Source: Aestuariivirga litoralis (lineage in GTDB: Bacteria > Pseudomonadota > Alphaproteobacteria > Rhizobiales > Aestuariivirgaceae). Taken from it: a stretch of DNA of 64,000 nt. Both the position numbers and the translations under genes were made by a program. The stretch spans positions 124,001-188,000 of the forward strand of contig NZ_QKVK01000004.1 in assembly GCF_003234965.1 (NCBI RefSeq). Direction: 5' to 3'. A model generated the notes under the pieces. The model did not search any database. It was not told the DNA's origin and was given only the letters and a program-made list of their open reading frames with translations. This document shows, piece after piece, positions 16,482 through 24,257 of this stretch; positions within the stretch are counted from its first letter, which is position 1, and each line of letters starts with the position of its first letter.

Positions 16482-17123
16482 TCAGTAGAGCTGGTTCGGC
16501 GCGCTGTCGCTGACGGGTTTCACGCAGCGATACTTCCGCTTGCCGTCCGCCGTCCTGTACCACTTGGCCACGGCCTCCCCCTTGCACTGGGACTTCTCCT
16601 TCGCGGCCACGGCGGCGGGCTGCTTCCTTGCCTCCTTCAACTTGGCGGGTGGCCGCTTCTGCGGCGGCGGCGACAGCGTGGCGACCTTGCGTTCGGCGGC
16701 AGGGGCCGGGCGCGAGCGCTCGACCTGCGGTTCGACGGAGGGTTCCACGGGCGGTTCGGCGGCAGCGGCTGCCGCTGCTCCGGCGAGATCAACCGCGGGC
16801 GGGGCGATTGGCGCAGGCGCCGCCTTGGCCTCGGGCAGCTTGATCTCGACAGGGGCCGATCCGGCCGGTGCCCAGGCGGGTACGATCTTGGTGCCGCCAC
16901 CCTTCGCGCTGTCGGCGGGCGCGAGGCGGAAACGTTCCACCGCCGCCACCACCTGCGGGTCGCGCAGCGCGTCCTGCGGGGTGACCGTCAGGGTTCCGCG
17001 CTCGGTGTCCTTCTCGATCACCACGGCGCACTGCACCTTGGTGGCGTCGGTCATCAACGGGCTGTGCTCGACCGGGCTCACGCAATGCGCGCCCATGAGC
17101 ATCACGACTTCAACGAGTCTCAT
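16482..17123 (-). CDS. Hypothetical protein with Pro/Ala-rich linker
   Basis: A 213-residue protein. The N-terminal 75 residues (MRLVEVVMLMGAHCVSPVEH...) look like a small folded domain with two cysteines. It then has a Pro/Ala/Glu-rich linker (about 85-160), a Lys-rich stretch, and a C-terminal segment with two cysteines (QCKGEAVAKWYRTADGKRKYRC). No signal peptide is clear. The start MRLVEV at 17123 is preferred to the upstream in-frame ATG. Function unknown. Confidence 0.6.
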   Translation of the reverse strand: MRLVEVVMLMGAHCVSPVEHSPLMTDATKVQCAVVIEKDTERGTLTVTPQDALRDPQVVAAVERFRLAPADSAKGGGTKIVPAWAPAGSAPVEIKLPEAKAAPAPIAPPAVDLAGAAAAAAAEPPVEPSVEPQVERSRPAPAAERKVATLSPPPQKRPPAKLKEARKQPAAVAAKEKSQCKGEAVAKWYRTADGKRKYRCVKPVSDSAPNQLY

Positions 17124-17430
17124 CCGCTCCTGCTCCTTGTTCGCTGCGGCCAAGAGAAACAGCAGAAAAGGGGCCTCAGCATGGTGTGCTTGCGGTGGGA
17201 ATGGGGCCCCATGCGCCACAATTCGTCAGAGTGCGGAAGTGCACCGGTGCCAGCGCGAAACTCCATCGCAGATTGCGCTGCGTGCCATGCGTTCCATGCG
17301 ACATAGTGGCGATGCCAGCTACACCGTTAAGTGCAGTTCGTTATCGAGTATTGGTTGTATGATTTTGACATAGGGACATGAATGAGGGGCGCTCCCGCAG
17401 CGCCTGACGTGCCGACCGAAGGAGCCGTAG
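17124..17430. other. Intergenic region, 307 bases
   Basis: Contains the start region of the gene ending at 16482 and the leader of the TetR-family gene at 17431, including the ribosome site AAGGAG at about 17416-17421. No other supported gene. Confidence 0.6.
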
Positions 17431-17997
17431 TTGCGAAGCCGAACGACCCGGAAGCGCCTGATCGATGCGGCCTACCGCATCATTTCGGAGGAAAGCCTCT
17501 CACAGCTCAGCATCGATCACGTCAGCAAGGTGGCGGGCCTGTCGCGGCGCACCTTCTTCCTGCATTTCGCCAGCAAGGACCAGCTGCTCGCCGAGGTGCT
17601 GGAAAACCTGCGGCCCGCCTATGCCGAAACCTATCGTCAGTGGTCGGAGGGTCTGCCGGCGGAGCTTGGCGCCGTGGACCGCATCACCGAACTGTTCCGC
17701 CGCATCGTCGAACGCATCGGCCAGCCGGGCTGGAAGGGCTGCGCCTTCGTGCGCATCAGCGCCGAGTTCGCGGAGTGGCAGGGCCACCCGGCGCATGGCC
17801 CGGTGGCCGAGGCCCAGCGCGACTTTGAGCTGTGGCTGGCGGACGAGCTGCGCCGCGCCCGCCACGCGAGCCCGGCGCGCGCCGCGCGGCAGCTTGCCAT
17901 TCTCATCAACGGGCTCATCATCTCGCAGATGGTGCACCGCGACGCCGCCTATGGCGAGGCGGCGCTGGCGGCCCTGCCGCTCATCCTCGGCCAGTAG
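17431..17997 (+). CDS. TetR/AcrR family transcriptional regulator
   Basis: A 188-residue regulator. The N-terminal helix-turn-helix (LIDAAYRIISEESLSQLSIDHVSKVAGLSRRTFFLHFASKDQ, residues about 10-51) matches TetR proteins. The C-terminal ligand domain (about 60-188) is helical and contains one Cys. The start is TTG, chosen because AGGAG lies six bases upstream and no in-frame ATG precedes the helix-turn-helix. No neighbouring gene is an obvious target: downstream is a convergent CBS-domain gene. Confidence 0.88.
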   Translation: MRSRTTRKRLIDAAYRIISEESLSQLSIDHVSKVAGLSRRTFFLHFASKDQLLAEVLENLRPAYAETYRQWSEGLPAELGAVDRITELFRRIVERIGQPGWKGCAFVRISAEFAEWQGHPAHGPVAEAQRDFELWLADELRRARHASPARAARQLAILINGLIISQMVHRDAAYGEAALAALPLILGQ

Positions 17998-18010
17998 CGG
18001 CCATCGCCCG

Positions 18011-18439
18011 TTAGCTGCGGGCGGCGGCCTCCGCCAGGATCTCCTGCATCAGCTCGTTGAGCTTCTCGATCCTGAGATTGAGGATGTCGCGCGCCGACAC
18101 CACTCCCACCAGCTTGCCATTGTGCTGCACCGGCAGGTGGCGCACGCGGGCCTTGCCCATCTGTTCCATGAGGTTGCCCTCGGTGTCATCCACCGAACAC
18201 CGCACCAGCGTGCGGGTCATGATGTCGGCAGCTGTCCGCGTGGCCTCGAAGCTTTCATCGAGGGCCCGGATCACGTCGCGTTCCGATACGATCCCGACGC
18301 CGTTGCCGCTGGCGTCGGTGACGATGAGGACGCCGATCTTGTGCGCCGCCAAGGCGCCAATGATCTCGCCGAGCGGCGCCGTCTCCGCGATGGAGAATAC
18401 CCGGTATCCCTTCTTCTCGAGAATGCGTGCGACTGTCAT
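18011..18439 (-). CDS. CBS-domain pair protein
   Basis: A 142-residue protein made of two CBS motifs (about 10-66 and 72-130), each with the usual GIVSERDVIRAL / GVVSARDILNLR ends. Stand-alone CBS pairs bind adenosyl ligands (AMP, ATP, SAM) and act as energy sensors or metal regulators. Convergent with the TetR gene by 14 bases. Ligand is not deducible. Confidence 0.85.
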   Translation of the reverse strand: MTVARILEKKGYRVFSIAETAPLGEIIGALAAHKIGVLIVTDASGNGVGIVSERDVIRALDESFEATRTAADIMTRTLVRCSVDDTEGNLMEQMGKARVRHLPVQHNGKLVGVVSARDILNLRIEKLNELMQEILAEAAARS

Positions 18440-18649
18440 GCCTGTCCCTCCCGGCTGGTGGAAAGGCTAGGCGGTGAAGGGGTTTTCGGCATCGGCAGTT
18501 CTACGTGGTGTTGCGATAAAGCGGGCGCAACCACCGGGCAGCGAATTGGTGTGCGGCGGACCGGGTGCTGGCAGTTCGTACAGATTGCGGGGCAGGGCCG
18601 GCGGTGATGTGATCAGCGGCGCGGTCAACGTTACAGCTCGCAGCCGCTG

Positions 18650-18687
18650 CCCCTTTGCCGGGGTGGGAAACCTCTCCGGCGAAGGGG
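18650..18687. terminator. Inverted repeat downstream of the minus-strand tRNA-Leu
   Basis: CCCCTTTGCCGG and CCGGCGAAGGGG form a 12-bp near-perfect dyad beginning 17 bases past the 3' end of tRNA-Leu (minus strand). It could terminate the tRNA transcript. No T-run follows. Confidence 0.4.
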
Positions 18688-18703
18688 TAACTTCAAAGGC
18701 GCC

Positions 18704-18789
18704 TGGTGCGGGCGGTGGGACTCGAACCCACACTTCCTTACGGAAAGCGGATTTTAAGTCCGCTGCGTCTACCGTTCCGCCACGCCCGC
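18704..18789 (-). tRNA. tRNA-Leu (anticodon TAA)
   Basis: 86 bases on the minus strand, including an encoded CCA. Acceptor stem GCGGGCG/CGCCCGC, T-arm GGGTTCGAGTCCC, and the anticodon loop CTTAAAA with TAA at 18756-18754, reading UUA (and UUG by wobble). A long variable arm is present as expected for leucine. It lies 2.3 kb from tRNA-Leu(GAG), on the opposite strand. Confidence 0.95.
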
Positions 18790-18894
18790 CCGGCCAGGGG
18801 CTGTCTACACCGGGCGCGAGGGCTGCGCCATTGCGGAACGCGAACGCGCACCCCCGGACCGGCCGGAGGAGCGCTATCATCACTGACTGGACAA

Positions 18895-19326
18895 TCAGTA
18901 AACGCGGATGACCTTGCGGGTCGAGCGGTCGACCAGCACCCGGCGGTCGTTCAGCATCACGTAACCATAGTCGCGATAGGCCGGAACCTCCACGATCGTC
19001 ACGGTCTCGGGGACCACGGCGCCGACGGCGAGATCACCCTCGAAGGCCACCGAGGTGCCAGCCTGGCTCTGCGCCCAGGCATCGATCTGGCCACGGCACT
19101 TCTCCGAGAAGGATTCATAGCCACCGGTGGGGGTCTGGTCGTTGCACTGGCTGTCGCTGCCGGTGCCGGCCTGGTTGCCGGCCGAACCGGCCTCGCCGCT
19201 GCCACCGGTGTTCTGGTCGGTGGTGGCGCCGGTGCCGGTGCCGCCGCTGGTGTCGGACTGTGCGAAAGCCGCGCCCGGGGCAACAAGCAGGAACAGCGCC
19301 GCAGCGCTGATGGTCAGGTACTTCAT
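18895..19326 (-). CDS. DUF1236 domain-containing secreted protein
   Basis: A 143-residue protein with a signal peptide (MKYLTISAAALFLLVAPGAAFA). A Gly/Ser/Thr-rich linker with many GTG and QNTGG turns follows, then a C-terminal part that looks like DUF1236: VPAYRDYGYVMLNDRRVLVD then a short basic end. DUF1236 proteins are common exported proteins in Hyphomicrobiales with unknown function. A good ribosome site (AAGGAG) precedes the ATG at 19326; the longer in-frame ATG at 19392 has no support. Confidence 0.75.
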   Translation of the reverse strand: MKYLTISAAALFLLVAPGAAFAQSDTSGGTGTGATTDQNTGGSGEAGSAGNQAGTGSDSQCNDQTPTGGYESFSEKCRGQIDAWAQSQAGTSVAFEGDLAVGAVVPETVTIVEVPAYRDYGYVMLNDRRVLVDRSTRKVIRVY

Positions 19327-19696
19327 GATCGCTTCTCCTTTTGACGAAGGGTGGAGGAAACGATGGCTGTTGAGGGGAAGTTCCGGGATCAAGACAATGA
19401 AAACACAGGGTTTTCAGGCTACCCTTAATCGATTGTGGTGTCCGGCCGCCCCCGCCGGGGGGCAATCCTCAAGGGCAGCCGGAACACACAATCTATGCCT
19501 CGAGAGAGACAAGCACACCCAAATGCGGCTGCTTGCGGTATTGTTCCATGCCAGTTGAATTTTTTTACAGCGAGACGGCTGAGCACAAGGAGTCCAGAAA
19601 GGCGTAACCGCGAGATCGAAAAGCAAGTTTAGCTTGAATAATTCGCAGTTATCGCTCACAACGTCCAAATGTGCAGGGTTGCGCAATGAGGTCGGA
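19327..19696. other. Intergenic region, 370 bases
   Basis: Lower GC than its surroundings, no convincing gene. It holds the promoter areas of the divergent DUF1236 and pectinacetylesterase genes. The GC-rich hairpin at about 19451-19463 (GCCCCCGCCGGGG) is of unknown role. Confidence 0.55.
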
Positions 19697-20881
19697 ATGC
19701 AAGTCGTGAGATGGTGTATGATTGCCTTGTCCGTGATGCTGACGCCGTCCCTTGCCCTGGCACAGGACAGCTCTTCTGGGGCTGCTGCGACACCTGGTGG
19801 CGATGGCTGGGTACGCATCGTGCCGGAACCCGTGACCATTGACGGCAAGCTCTATTCACCAACCTGTTCGGCTGCGCCTGGCACCACGACGTCGACCTTT
19901 TCCTATTTCTACCGTAAGGGCACGGCGGATGGCCTCGCGGTGTTCTTCAACGGCGGTGGTGCGTGCTGGAATGATGCCACGTGCTCCAAGCCGCGGCTTG
20001 CGGGCGACAAGGCATTTTTTTCGGGCAAGGACGACGAGGATGCAGTCGGCGTCTACAAGTCGGAGCTTCTGCCTGGCGATGGGCCCTCGCACATGACGGG
20101 CCTGCTCGATCGCAGCAATCCCGATAACCCGGTCCATGACTGGAGCATGATTTTCGTGCCTTATTGCACGGGGGATGTGCACTCGGGTTCCAACACGGCA
20201 CACTATAAGTTCCCCGATACCGGCAAGCCCTTTACCATCGAGCACCGCGGCTGGGACAACATGCAGGTGATCATGGCGTGGATGCGCACCAACGTGCCGG
20301 CCCCCACCCACTTGCTCGTCGCGGGTTCCAGTGCCGGCGCCTATGGTGCCGCCACACATTACACCTCGCTGCGGCTGCTCTATCCGGATGCGCGGGCGGT
20401 GTTCCTTGGCGACAGCGGGCAGGGCGTCACCACGCCGGAGTTCGAACGGGTCCGCAACAAGAACTGGAACTACCAGCTTCCTGCCGTCGTTTTCGGTCCA
20501 AATCCACAGGATACGCCTGACACGGCCGTAGTGGCGAAGCTTGCCGCCTATTTCCCGAAGGATCGCTTTGCGCAATTCACCTCCATCCACGATGCCACGC
20601 AGAGCGCTTTCTATGCACAGATGAATCCAGGCCAGGCATGCAACGCGTGGACCGACAAGATGCTGGGCGAATTGTCCAGCCGTCAGGCGGCGCCGAACTT
20701 CCGTTCCTATGTGGCGGACGGCAAGACGCACACGATCCTGCGGGCGCCGCTGTTTTTCTCCGAGCAATCCGGTGGCATGCCCTTCACGGCCTGGCTCTCG
20801 GCACTCCTGAATGCTGACAGTCTGCCCGGCAACGAAAGCTGTGCAACATGCTCGTCCACCGCTGACGATTGCGCACAATAG
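19697..20881 (+). CDS. Secreted pectinacetylesterase/Notum-family hydrolase
   Basis: A 394-residue alpha/beta hydrolase. Residues 1-22 form a signal peptide (MIALSVMLTPSLALA). The family landmarks are FNGGGACWN (about 84-92) forming the oxyanion hole, the nucleophile Ser212 in AGSSAGAYG, and a histidine in GKTHTIL; multiple cysteines suggest disulfides. Plant homologues de-acetylate pectin and animal Notum removes a lipid from Wnt; bacterial function is mostly unknown. Start ATG 19697 has GAGG close upstream; the frame extends back to a TTG at 19634 but without a signal peptide in the right place. No other carbohydrate-degradation gene sits nearby. Confidence 0.82.
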   Translation: MQVVRWCMIALSVMLTPSLALAQDSSSGAAATPGGDGWVRIVPEPVTIDGKLYSPTCSAAPGTTTSTFSYFYRKGTADGLAVFFNGGGACWNDATCSKPRLAGDKAFFSGKDDEDAVGVYKSELLPGDGPSHMTGLLDRSNPDNPVHDWSMIFVPYCTGDVHSGSNTAHYKFPDTGKPFTIEHRGWDNMQVIMAWMRTNVPAPTHLLVAGSSAGAYGAATHYTSLRLLYPDARAVFLGDSGQGVTTPEFERVRNKNWNYQLPAVVFGPNPQDTPDTAVVAKLAAYFPKDRFAQFTSIHDATQSAFYAQMNPGQACNAWTDKMLGELSSRQAAPNFRSYVADGKTHTILRAPLFFSEQSGGMPFTAWLSALLNADSLPGNESCATCSSTADDCAQ

Positions 20882-21007
20882 GCACACGCTGATGCGGGAA
20901 CGCTCCCGTGCCAGCGAGGGCATGCGGGCATTCACCCTTGCGGTTCAGGGAGCGATGCGATCTCTCTTCCGTGCATCCTGCTGGCGGCCTTCCGGTCCCC
21001 GGCCTGG

Positions 21008-21325
21008 CTATCCGTTGCGATCTTGGCCAGTCGCGTTGGAAGCCCGCTGCCGGAGCGTTTCGTCCGCTTCCCCTGGCGATGCGGGCACCGCCTCGCGCGC
21101 CTTGGCGTCGAGCGCGCCATAGGCCTCGTAATAGGCGGTGTCGAGCGACGTCACCAGCTTGTCGAAACCGGCCTTGCCGGCGATCTGGCGGAGCTCCGCC
21201 AGCATGGCCGCCACATAGCTGGCGGCGTCCTGACGGTACTTGATCTCGTGGGGCGGAGCGCCGGCGGGGGCAGCCTCCTGGCGGCCATTGCCGCGGGCTG
21301 CGGGCGGAGAGGAATAGATGTTCAT
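21008..21325 (-). CDS. Small hypothetical protein with AYYEA motif (paralogue of the protein at 61611)
   Basis: A 105-residue soluble protein. The central part, RQDAASYVAAMLAELRQIAG, the motif DTAYYEAYGALDAK and the end PASPGEADE align with a second protein in this window at 61611-61922 (TAEYLADMILELRNLA, FAYYEAFGAAHK, PPGEAERIREL). They form a small alphaproteobacterial family, helical by pattern, with unknown role. ATG 21325 overlaps the stop of the upstream small gene by four bases (ATGA), so they are likely one transcript. Confidence 0.65.
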   Translation of the reverse strand: MNIYSSPPAARGNGRQEAAPAGAPPHEIKYRQDAASYVAAMLAELRQIAGKAGFDKLVTSLDTAYYEAYGALDAKAREAVPASPGEADETLRQRASNATGQDRNG

Positions 21326-21528
21326 TTCGCCTTCTCCTCGCCGTCCTTGCTGTCGTCCGTTGTTTCGTCGCATTCGACCTTCTTCAGCTTGCTGCCGCGC
21401 GGCGGTGCGCCAGCGCGCGCGGTGCGCGAGTAGGAGGGCGGGTCGCTTGCCGGAAAGGATTCCTCGATAGCCTCGTCGATGTGTTCCTCGGTGCGTGGCC
21501 GGCGTTTCTGAACCGGGATGGTACTCAT
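21322..21528 (-). CDS. Small charged protein with the EAIEESFPASDPPS motif
   Basis: A 68-residue, very charged protein. The core HIDEAIEESFPASDPPSY is a recurring motif in short alphaproteobacterial proteins of unknown function; the C-terminus is rich in Lys, Asp and Glu. It sits directly upstream of, and overlaps, the AYYEA-motif gene, suggesting co-regulation. The start is ATG 21528 (a second ATG precedes it at 21531); GGAG lies seven bases upstream. The product may be intrinsically disordered. Confidence 0.65.
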   Translation of the reverse strand: MSTIPVQKRRPRTEEHIDEAIEESFPASDPPSYSRTARAGAPPRGSKLKKVECDETTDDSKDGEEKAK

Positions 21529-21827
21529 CATGACACTCCGTTTCCCATGTCCGACCTGAACGCGCTGCATTGGATATGGTTCCCCGCATGGGTGGAATTG
21601 CAGGTGTAATGAACTGTGGAGGGAACAAAGCGGCGCGTGGCGCATTGTGGCCGGGCGCAGCTTGCACAGGCGGGAGGGCTTGCCCACATGATGGCCAGAC
21701 GGTTCCTTGGCCCGACGGTTTCATGCCCCGCCATGCGAGTGCTTTCCCACCCAGCAGCAATACCGGCGACATTGAGAGGCGCTGTGCCGTGGGCACGCCG
21801 CTCAGGCGGCCCCGAAAGGAACACGAC

Positions 21828-22037
21828 GTGCAGACAGGAACCGTGAAGTGGTTCAATGCCCAGAAGGGCTATGGCTTCATCCAGCCCGCCTCCGGCGGCC
21901 CGGACGTCTTCGTCCACATCAGCGCGGTGGAGCGGGCAGGCCTCCCCGGACTGAAGGACGGACAGAAGGTCTCCTACGAGATCGTCACCGACCGGCGCAG
22001 CGGCAAGGCCTCGGCCGACCAGCTTCGCACCGCCTGA
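21828..22037 (+). CDS. Cold-shock domain protein
   Basis: A 69-residue single cold-shock domain. RNA-binding motifs RNP1 (KGYGFIQP) and RNP2 (DVFVHIS) are intact, so it should bind single-stranded RNA or DNA and act as an RNA chaperone. The start is GTG at 21828, supported by AAGGA at about 21816-21820 and by the conserved TGTVKWFN that follows. A longer ATG-started frame would add an 86-residue non-conserved leader. Confidence 0.92.
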   Translation: MQTGTVKWFNAQKGYGFIQPASGGPDVFVHISAVERAGLPGLKDGQKVSYEIVTDRRSGKASADQLRTA

Positions 22038-22141
22038 CAAGGGCGCGGCAGATTGCTTCGTGAGGGGCCCGGCATGCCACGGATGTACTGGGTGCCGGCC
22101 CCCGCAAAGCCTGGCCGGACATTGCCCGACCCGTCGCGCGG

Positions 22142-22960
22142 TCAGCCGGGCGTGCCGTTGCCGGACAGAACCTGCGCCGCGCCACCCACCCCATTGCGGA
22201 AGGCCGCGTCGAAGTTGACGCCCTCGATGCCCCAGCCCGGCGCACCATCGGCCGCGATGCGCCAGCGTGCCTTCCAGGCGAGCAGGGGCTTGCTCCAGTC
22301 GAGCAGGCCCACCAGCGGCACCTGCCCGACCTTGCGGTCGACGAAGCCCAGCAGCGATTGCGGCGTGGCTTCGGCCGTGTTCTCCACCGTGAGGCCCGCC
22401 CTGGCGAGCGTTTCGGGCGACGGGATCACCACCTCCATGGCGGCATTCCACGCCGCATCCTGGAAGGACTGCCGCATCAGCTCGCCCTGGTCCACCATCG
22501 AACTCAGCATGAAGCTGGACCCGATGTGGTGGACGGCGAGGAAGACCACCAGCCGCGGCCGTTCCGCCAGCCAGGGCCGCGAGCCCATCTGCGCCAGCAT
22601 CGCGTCGATCTTCGCGGGGTCATATTCCACCGTCATCTCATAAGGCCGGTCGCGGGTTCCCTGTTCGTCGCGGATGGGCCGGAAGGCATAGAGGTCGCGG
22701 TAGGAATAGGTGGCGACGGCCGTCTCGGGCGTCTCGGACAGGCGGGCCAGCAGCGGGTGTACCGCCAGCCGCGGATCGCCAGATACCCGCACCAGAACCT
22801 GGGCGAGGCAGCGCACCATGCCGGGAAGGCGGGTTTCAGGCCGCCGTCCGGTGACGATGGTCCGGCCCTGGTAGAGTTCCCGAACAGTCTGTGCGCCAAC
22901 GGGGCGGGTGAGGGCGAAGGCACTCGCAAGGCCCAGGAGCGTGCGGCGGGAGAGGGTCAT
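22142..22960 (-). CDS. DUF2066 domain-containing exported protein
   Basis: A 272-residue protein. The N-terminus [23 protein letters not shown] is a signal peptide with an SRRTLLG twin-arginine-like sequence. The rest fits DUF2066, a family of proteobacterial periplasmic proteins of unknown function: [25 protein letters not shown] and [11 protein letters not shown] are family-like. ATG 22960 is preferred; the longer frame upstream overlaps the next gene. The divergence of function within the family prevents a closer call. Confidence 0.7.
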   Translation of the reverse strand: MTLSRRTLLGLASAFALTRPVGAQTVRELYQGRTIVTGRRPETRLPGMVRCLAQVLVRVSGDPRLAVHPLLARLSETPETAVATYSYRDLYAFRPIRDEQGTRDRPYEMTVEYDPAKIDAMLAQMGSRPWLAERPRLVVFLAVHHIGSSFMLSSMVDQGELMRQSFQDAAWNAAMEVVIPSPETLARAGLTVENTAEATPQSLLGFVDRKVGQVPLVGLLDWSKPLLAWKARWRIAADGAPGWGIEGVNFDAAFRNGVGGAAQVLSGNGTPG

Positions 22961-23016
22961 GGCAGCGAAGCCTAATGCGGGGCAGGCCACGGGTCCATCG
23001 CCCGCAGGCTGTGGCG

Positions 23017-23508
23017 TCAGATCAGCCAGCGTGGCGTGCGCGCGGCATAGGTCGTCCACTCCTGCCCGAAGCGCAGCGCGAGGTGGCGTTCCTCCCGCTC
23101 GATGGCAAGTTTCCGGGTGGCAAAGGCCGCGGCCAGCGCCGCCGGAACCAGCCAGGCGATGCCGAACGCCAGGCCCGCACCCGCCACCAGCAGGGTGTTG
23201 CCGACATAGATCGGGTTGCGGGAGAAGCGGAACGGCCCGTCGGTGATCAGCCGGGTGGCACCGCGGTTCGGCAGCACCGTGGTGCGGTGGCGGCGGAAGG
23301 CCAGCATGGTGGCGAGATCGAGGGCGATCCCGGCCGCGGCGAGGAACACCCCCGCCATGGCCAGCACCGCAGCCCAGGCTCCGCCTGGCCAGGGGAGGGG
23401 GACCACGTGCTGCAACCAAAGCGCGAGAATGGTCGCGCCGGCGAAGAGCAGGGGCGGCCAGGGAATGGTATTGGGGGTCTCGGCAAGGTCCGGCATGGTG
23501 ATCCGCAA
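23017..23508 (-). CDS. Isoprenylcysteine carboxyl methyltransferase (ICMT)-like membrane protein
   Basis: A 163-residue integral membrane protein with about four hydrophobic helices and the SAM-binding signature [14 protein letters not shown] at about residues 90-103, as in ICMT/PEMT-like methyltransferases. It likely methylates a lipid or isoprenoid headgroup; the substrate is unknown. Upstream of DUF2066 by 56 bases on the same strand, so probably co-transcribed. ATG 23508 or an internal ATG at 23496 could be the start. Confidence 0.78.
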   Translation of the reverse strand: MRITMPDLAETPNTIPWPPLLFAGATILALWLQHVVPLPWPGGAWAAVLAMAGVFLAAAGIALDLATMLAFRRHRTTVLPNRGATRLITDGPFRFSRNPIYVGNTLLVAGAGLAFGIAWLVPAALAAAFATRKLAIEREERHLALRFGQEWTTYAARTPRWLI

Positions 23509-23544
23509 TTCAGGAGGCCCAAATCCACAAAGTCAAGCATGGGC

Positions 23545-23573
23545 TTGATTTGGCCGCAAAACCTCCTTATGAG
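23545..23573 (+). promoter_or_regulatory. Predicted promoter of rpoZ
   Basis: TTGATT at 23545-23550, 17 bases, TATGAG at 23568-23573. Placed 40 bases before the rpoZ ATG, it fits a sigma-70-type promoter. A CAAGC/GCTTG inverted repeat overlaps the -35 element. Confidence 0.5.
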
Positions 23574-23613
23574 CCCGGAATTCCCGTTCATTCACAAGGA
23601 GTGCACGAGCCCC

Positions 23614-24024
23614 ATGGCGCGCGTCACCGTTGAAGACTGCATCGACAAGCTTCCCAACCGCTTCGAACTCGTGCTGCTGGCCGCCCACCGCGCCCGCCTT
23701 GTGTCGCAGGGGGCCCCCATCACCGTCGACCGCGACAACGACAAGAACCCCGTCGTCGCGCTGCGCGAGATCGCCGACGAGACCATCGTGCCGGAAGACC
23801 TGCGCGAGGAATTCATCCACTCCATGCAGAAGCATGTGGAAGTGGACGAGCCGGAGGCCACCGAAGTGCCGCTCATCCAGCAGTCGGGTGACATGAGCAT
23901 CGTCAACGACGCCGTCGACGAGGACGCCCCCGAGATGGAGCGCATGACGGAAGAAGACCTGCTCCGCGGCCTCGAGGGCATGCCCCCGGCCGAAAGCCCC
24001 GGCAGCCAGCGCAACGGCTACTGA
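23614..24024 (+). CDS. rpoZ: RNA polymerase omega subunit
   Basis: A 136-residue omega subunit: [20 protein letters not shown] with the following [11 protein letters not shown] is the conserved omega core (about 1-60), which supports assembly of RNA polymerase and binds ppGpp in some bacteria. The acidic C-terminal extension (about 75-136) is typical of alphaproteobacteria. It starts the core operon-like cluster with rsh. It ends in a good terminator at 24050, so rsh has its own leader. Confidence 0.95.
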   Translation: MARVTVEDCIDKLPNRFELVLLAAHRARLVSQGAPITVDRDNDKNPVVALREIADETIVPEDLREEFIHSMQKHVEVDEPEATEVPLIQQSGDMSIVNDAVDEDAPEMERMTEEDLLRGLEGMPPAESPGSQRNGY

Positions 24025-24049
24025 GTTTTCCTTTCATACCGAACAGGCA

Positions 24050-24074
24050 GGCCGGGCTCATCGCCCGGCCTTTT
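24050..24074 (+). terminator. Intrinsic terminator after rpoZ
   Basis: GGCCGGGC, TCATC loop, GCCCGGCC, then TTTT. An 8-bp GC stem with a T-tract, 26 bases past the rpoZ stop. Confidence 0.75.
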
Positions 24075-24090
24075 CGTTCCTGTGGCGCCC

Positions 24091-24169
24091 GTCATCCCGG
24101 CGAAGGCCGGGATCCAGCTTTCCGCGCGTTCGATGTCCGAAGCGGGGCCCCGGCCTTCGCCGGGGTGAC
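24091..24169. repeat. Palindromic intergenic repeat, family 1
   Basis: Left arm GTCATCCCGGCGAAGGCCGG at 24091-24110, right arm CCGGCCTTCGCCGGGGTGAC at 24150-24169 (one mismatch). Each arm is itself a hairpin. Very similar to 39506-39579; a half copy is at 43108. Confidence 0.7.
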
Positions 24170-24257
24170 GGCGCGGATGGGATGGAATTCCATGCGCCAA
24201 GGTCGCATCCGCGCAAACCCCACTCGCCAAACGATTAATCCGCGCTAAGATCACGCC

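Noticed and set aside
18467-18883. Minus-strand frame across tRNA-Leu (TAA)
   Set aside because: Contains the tRNA sequence and low-complexity translation; artefact.
18440-20900. Possible genomic island next to the two tRNA-Leu genes
   Set aside because: No integrase, no duplicated tRNA 3' end and no att-like direct repeat were seen.
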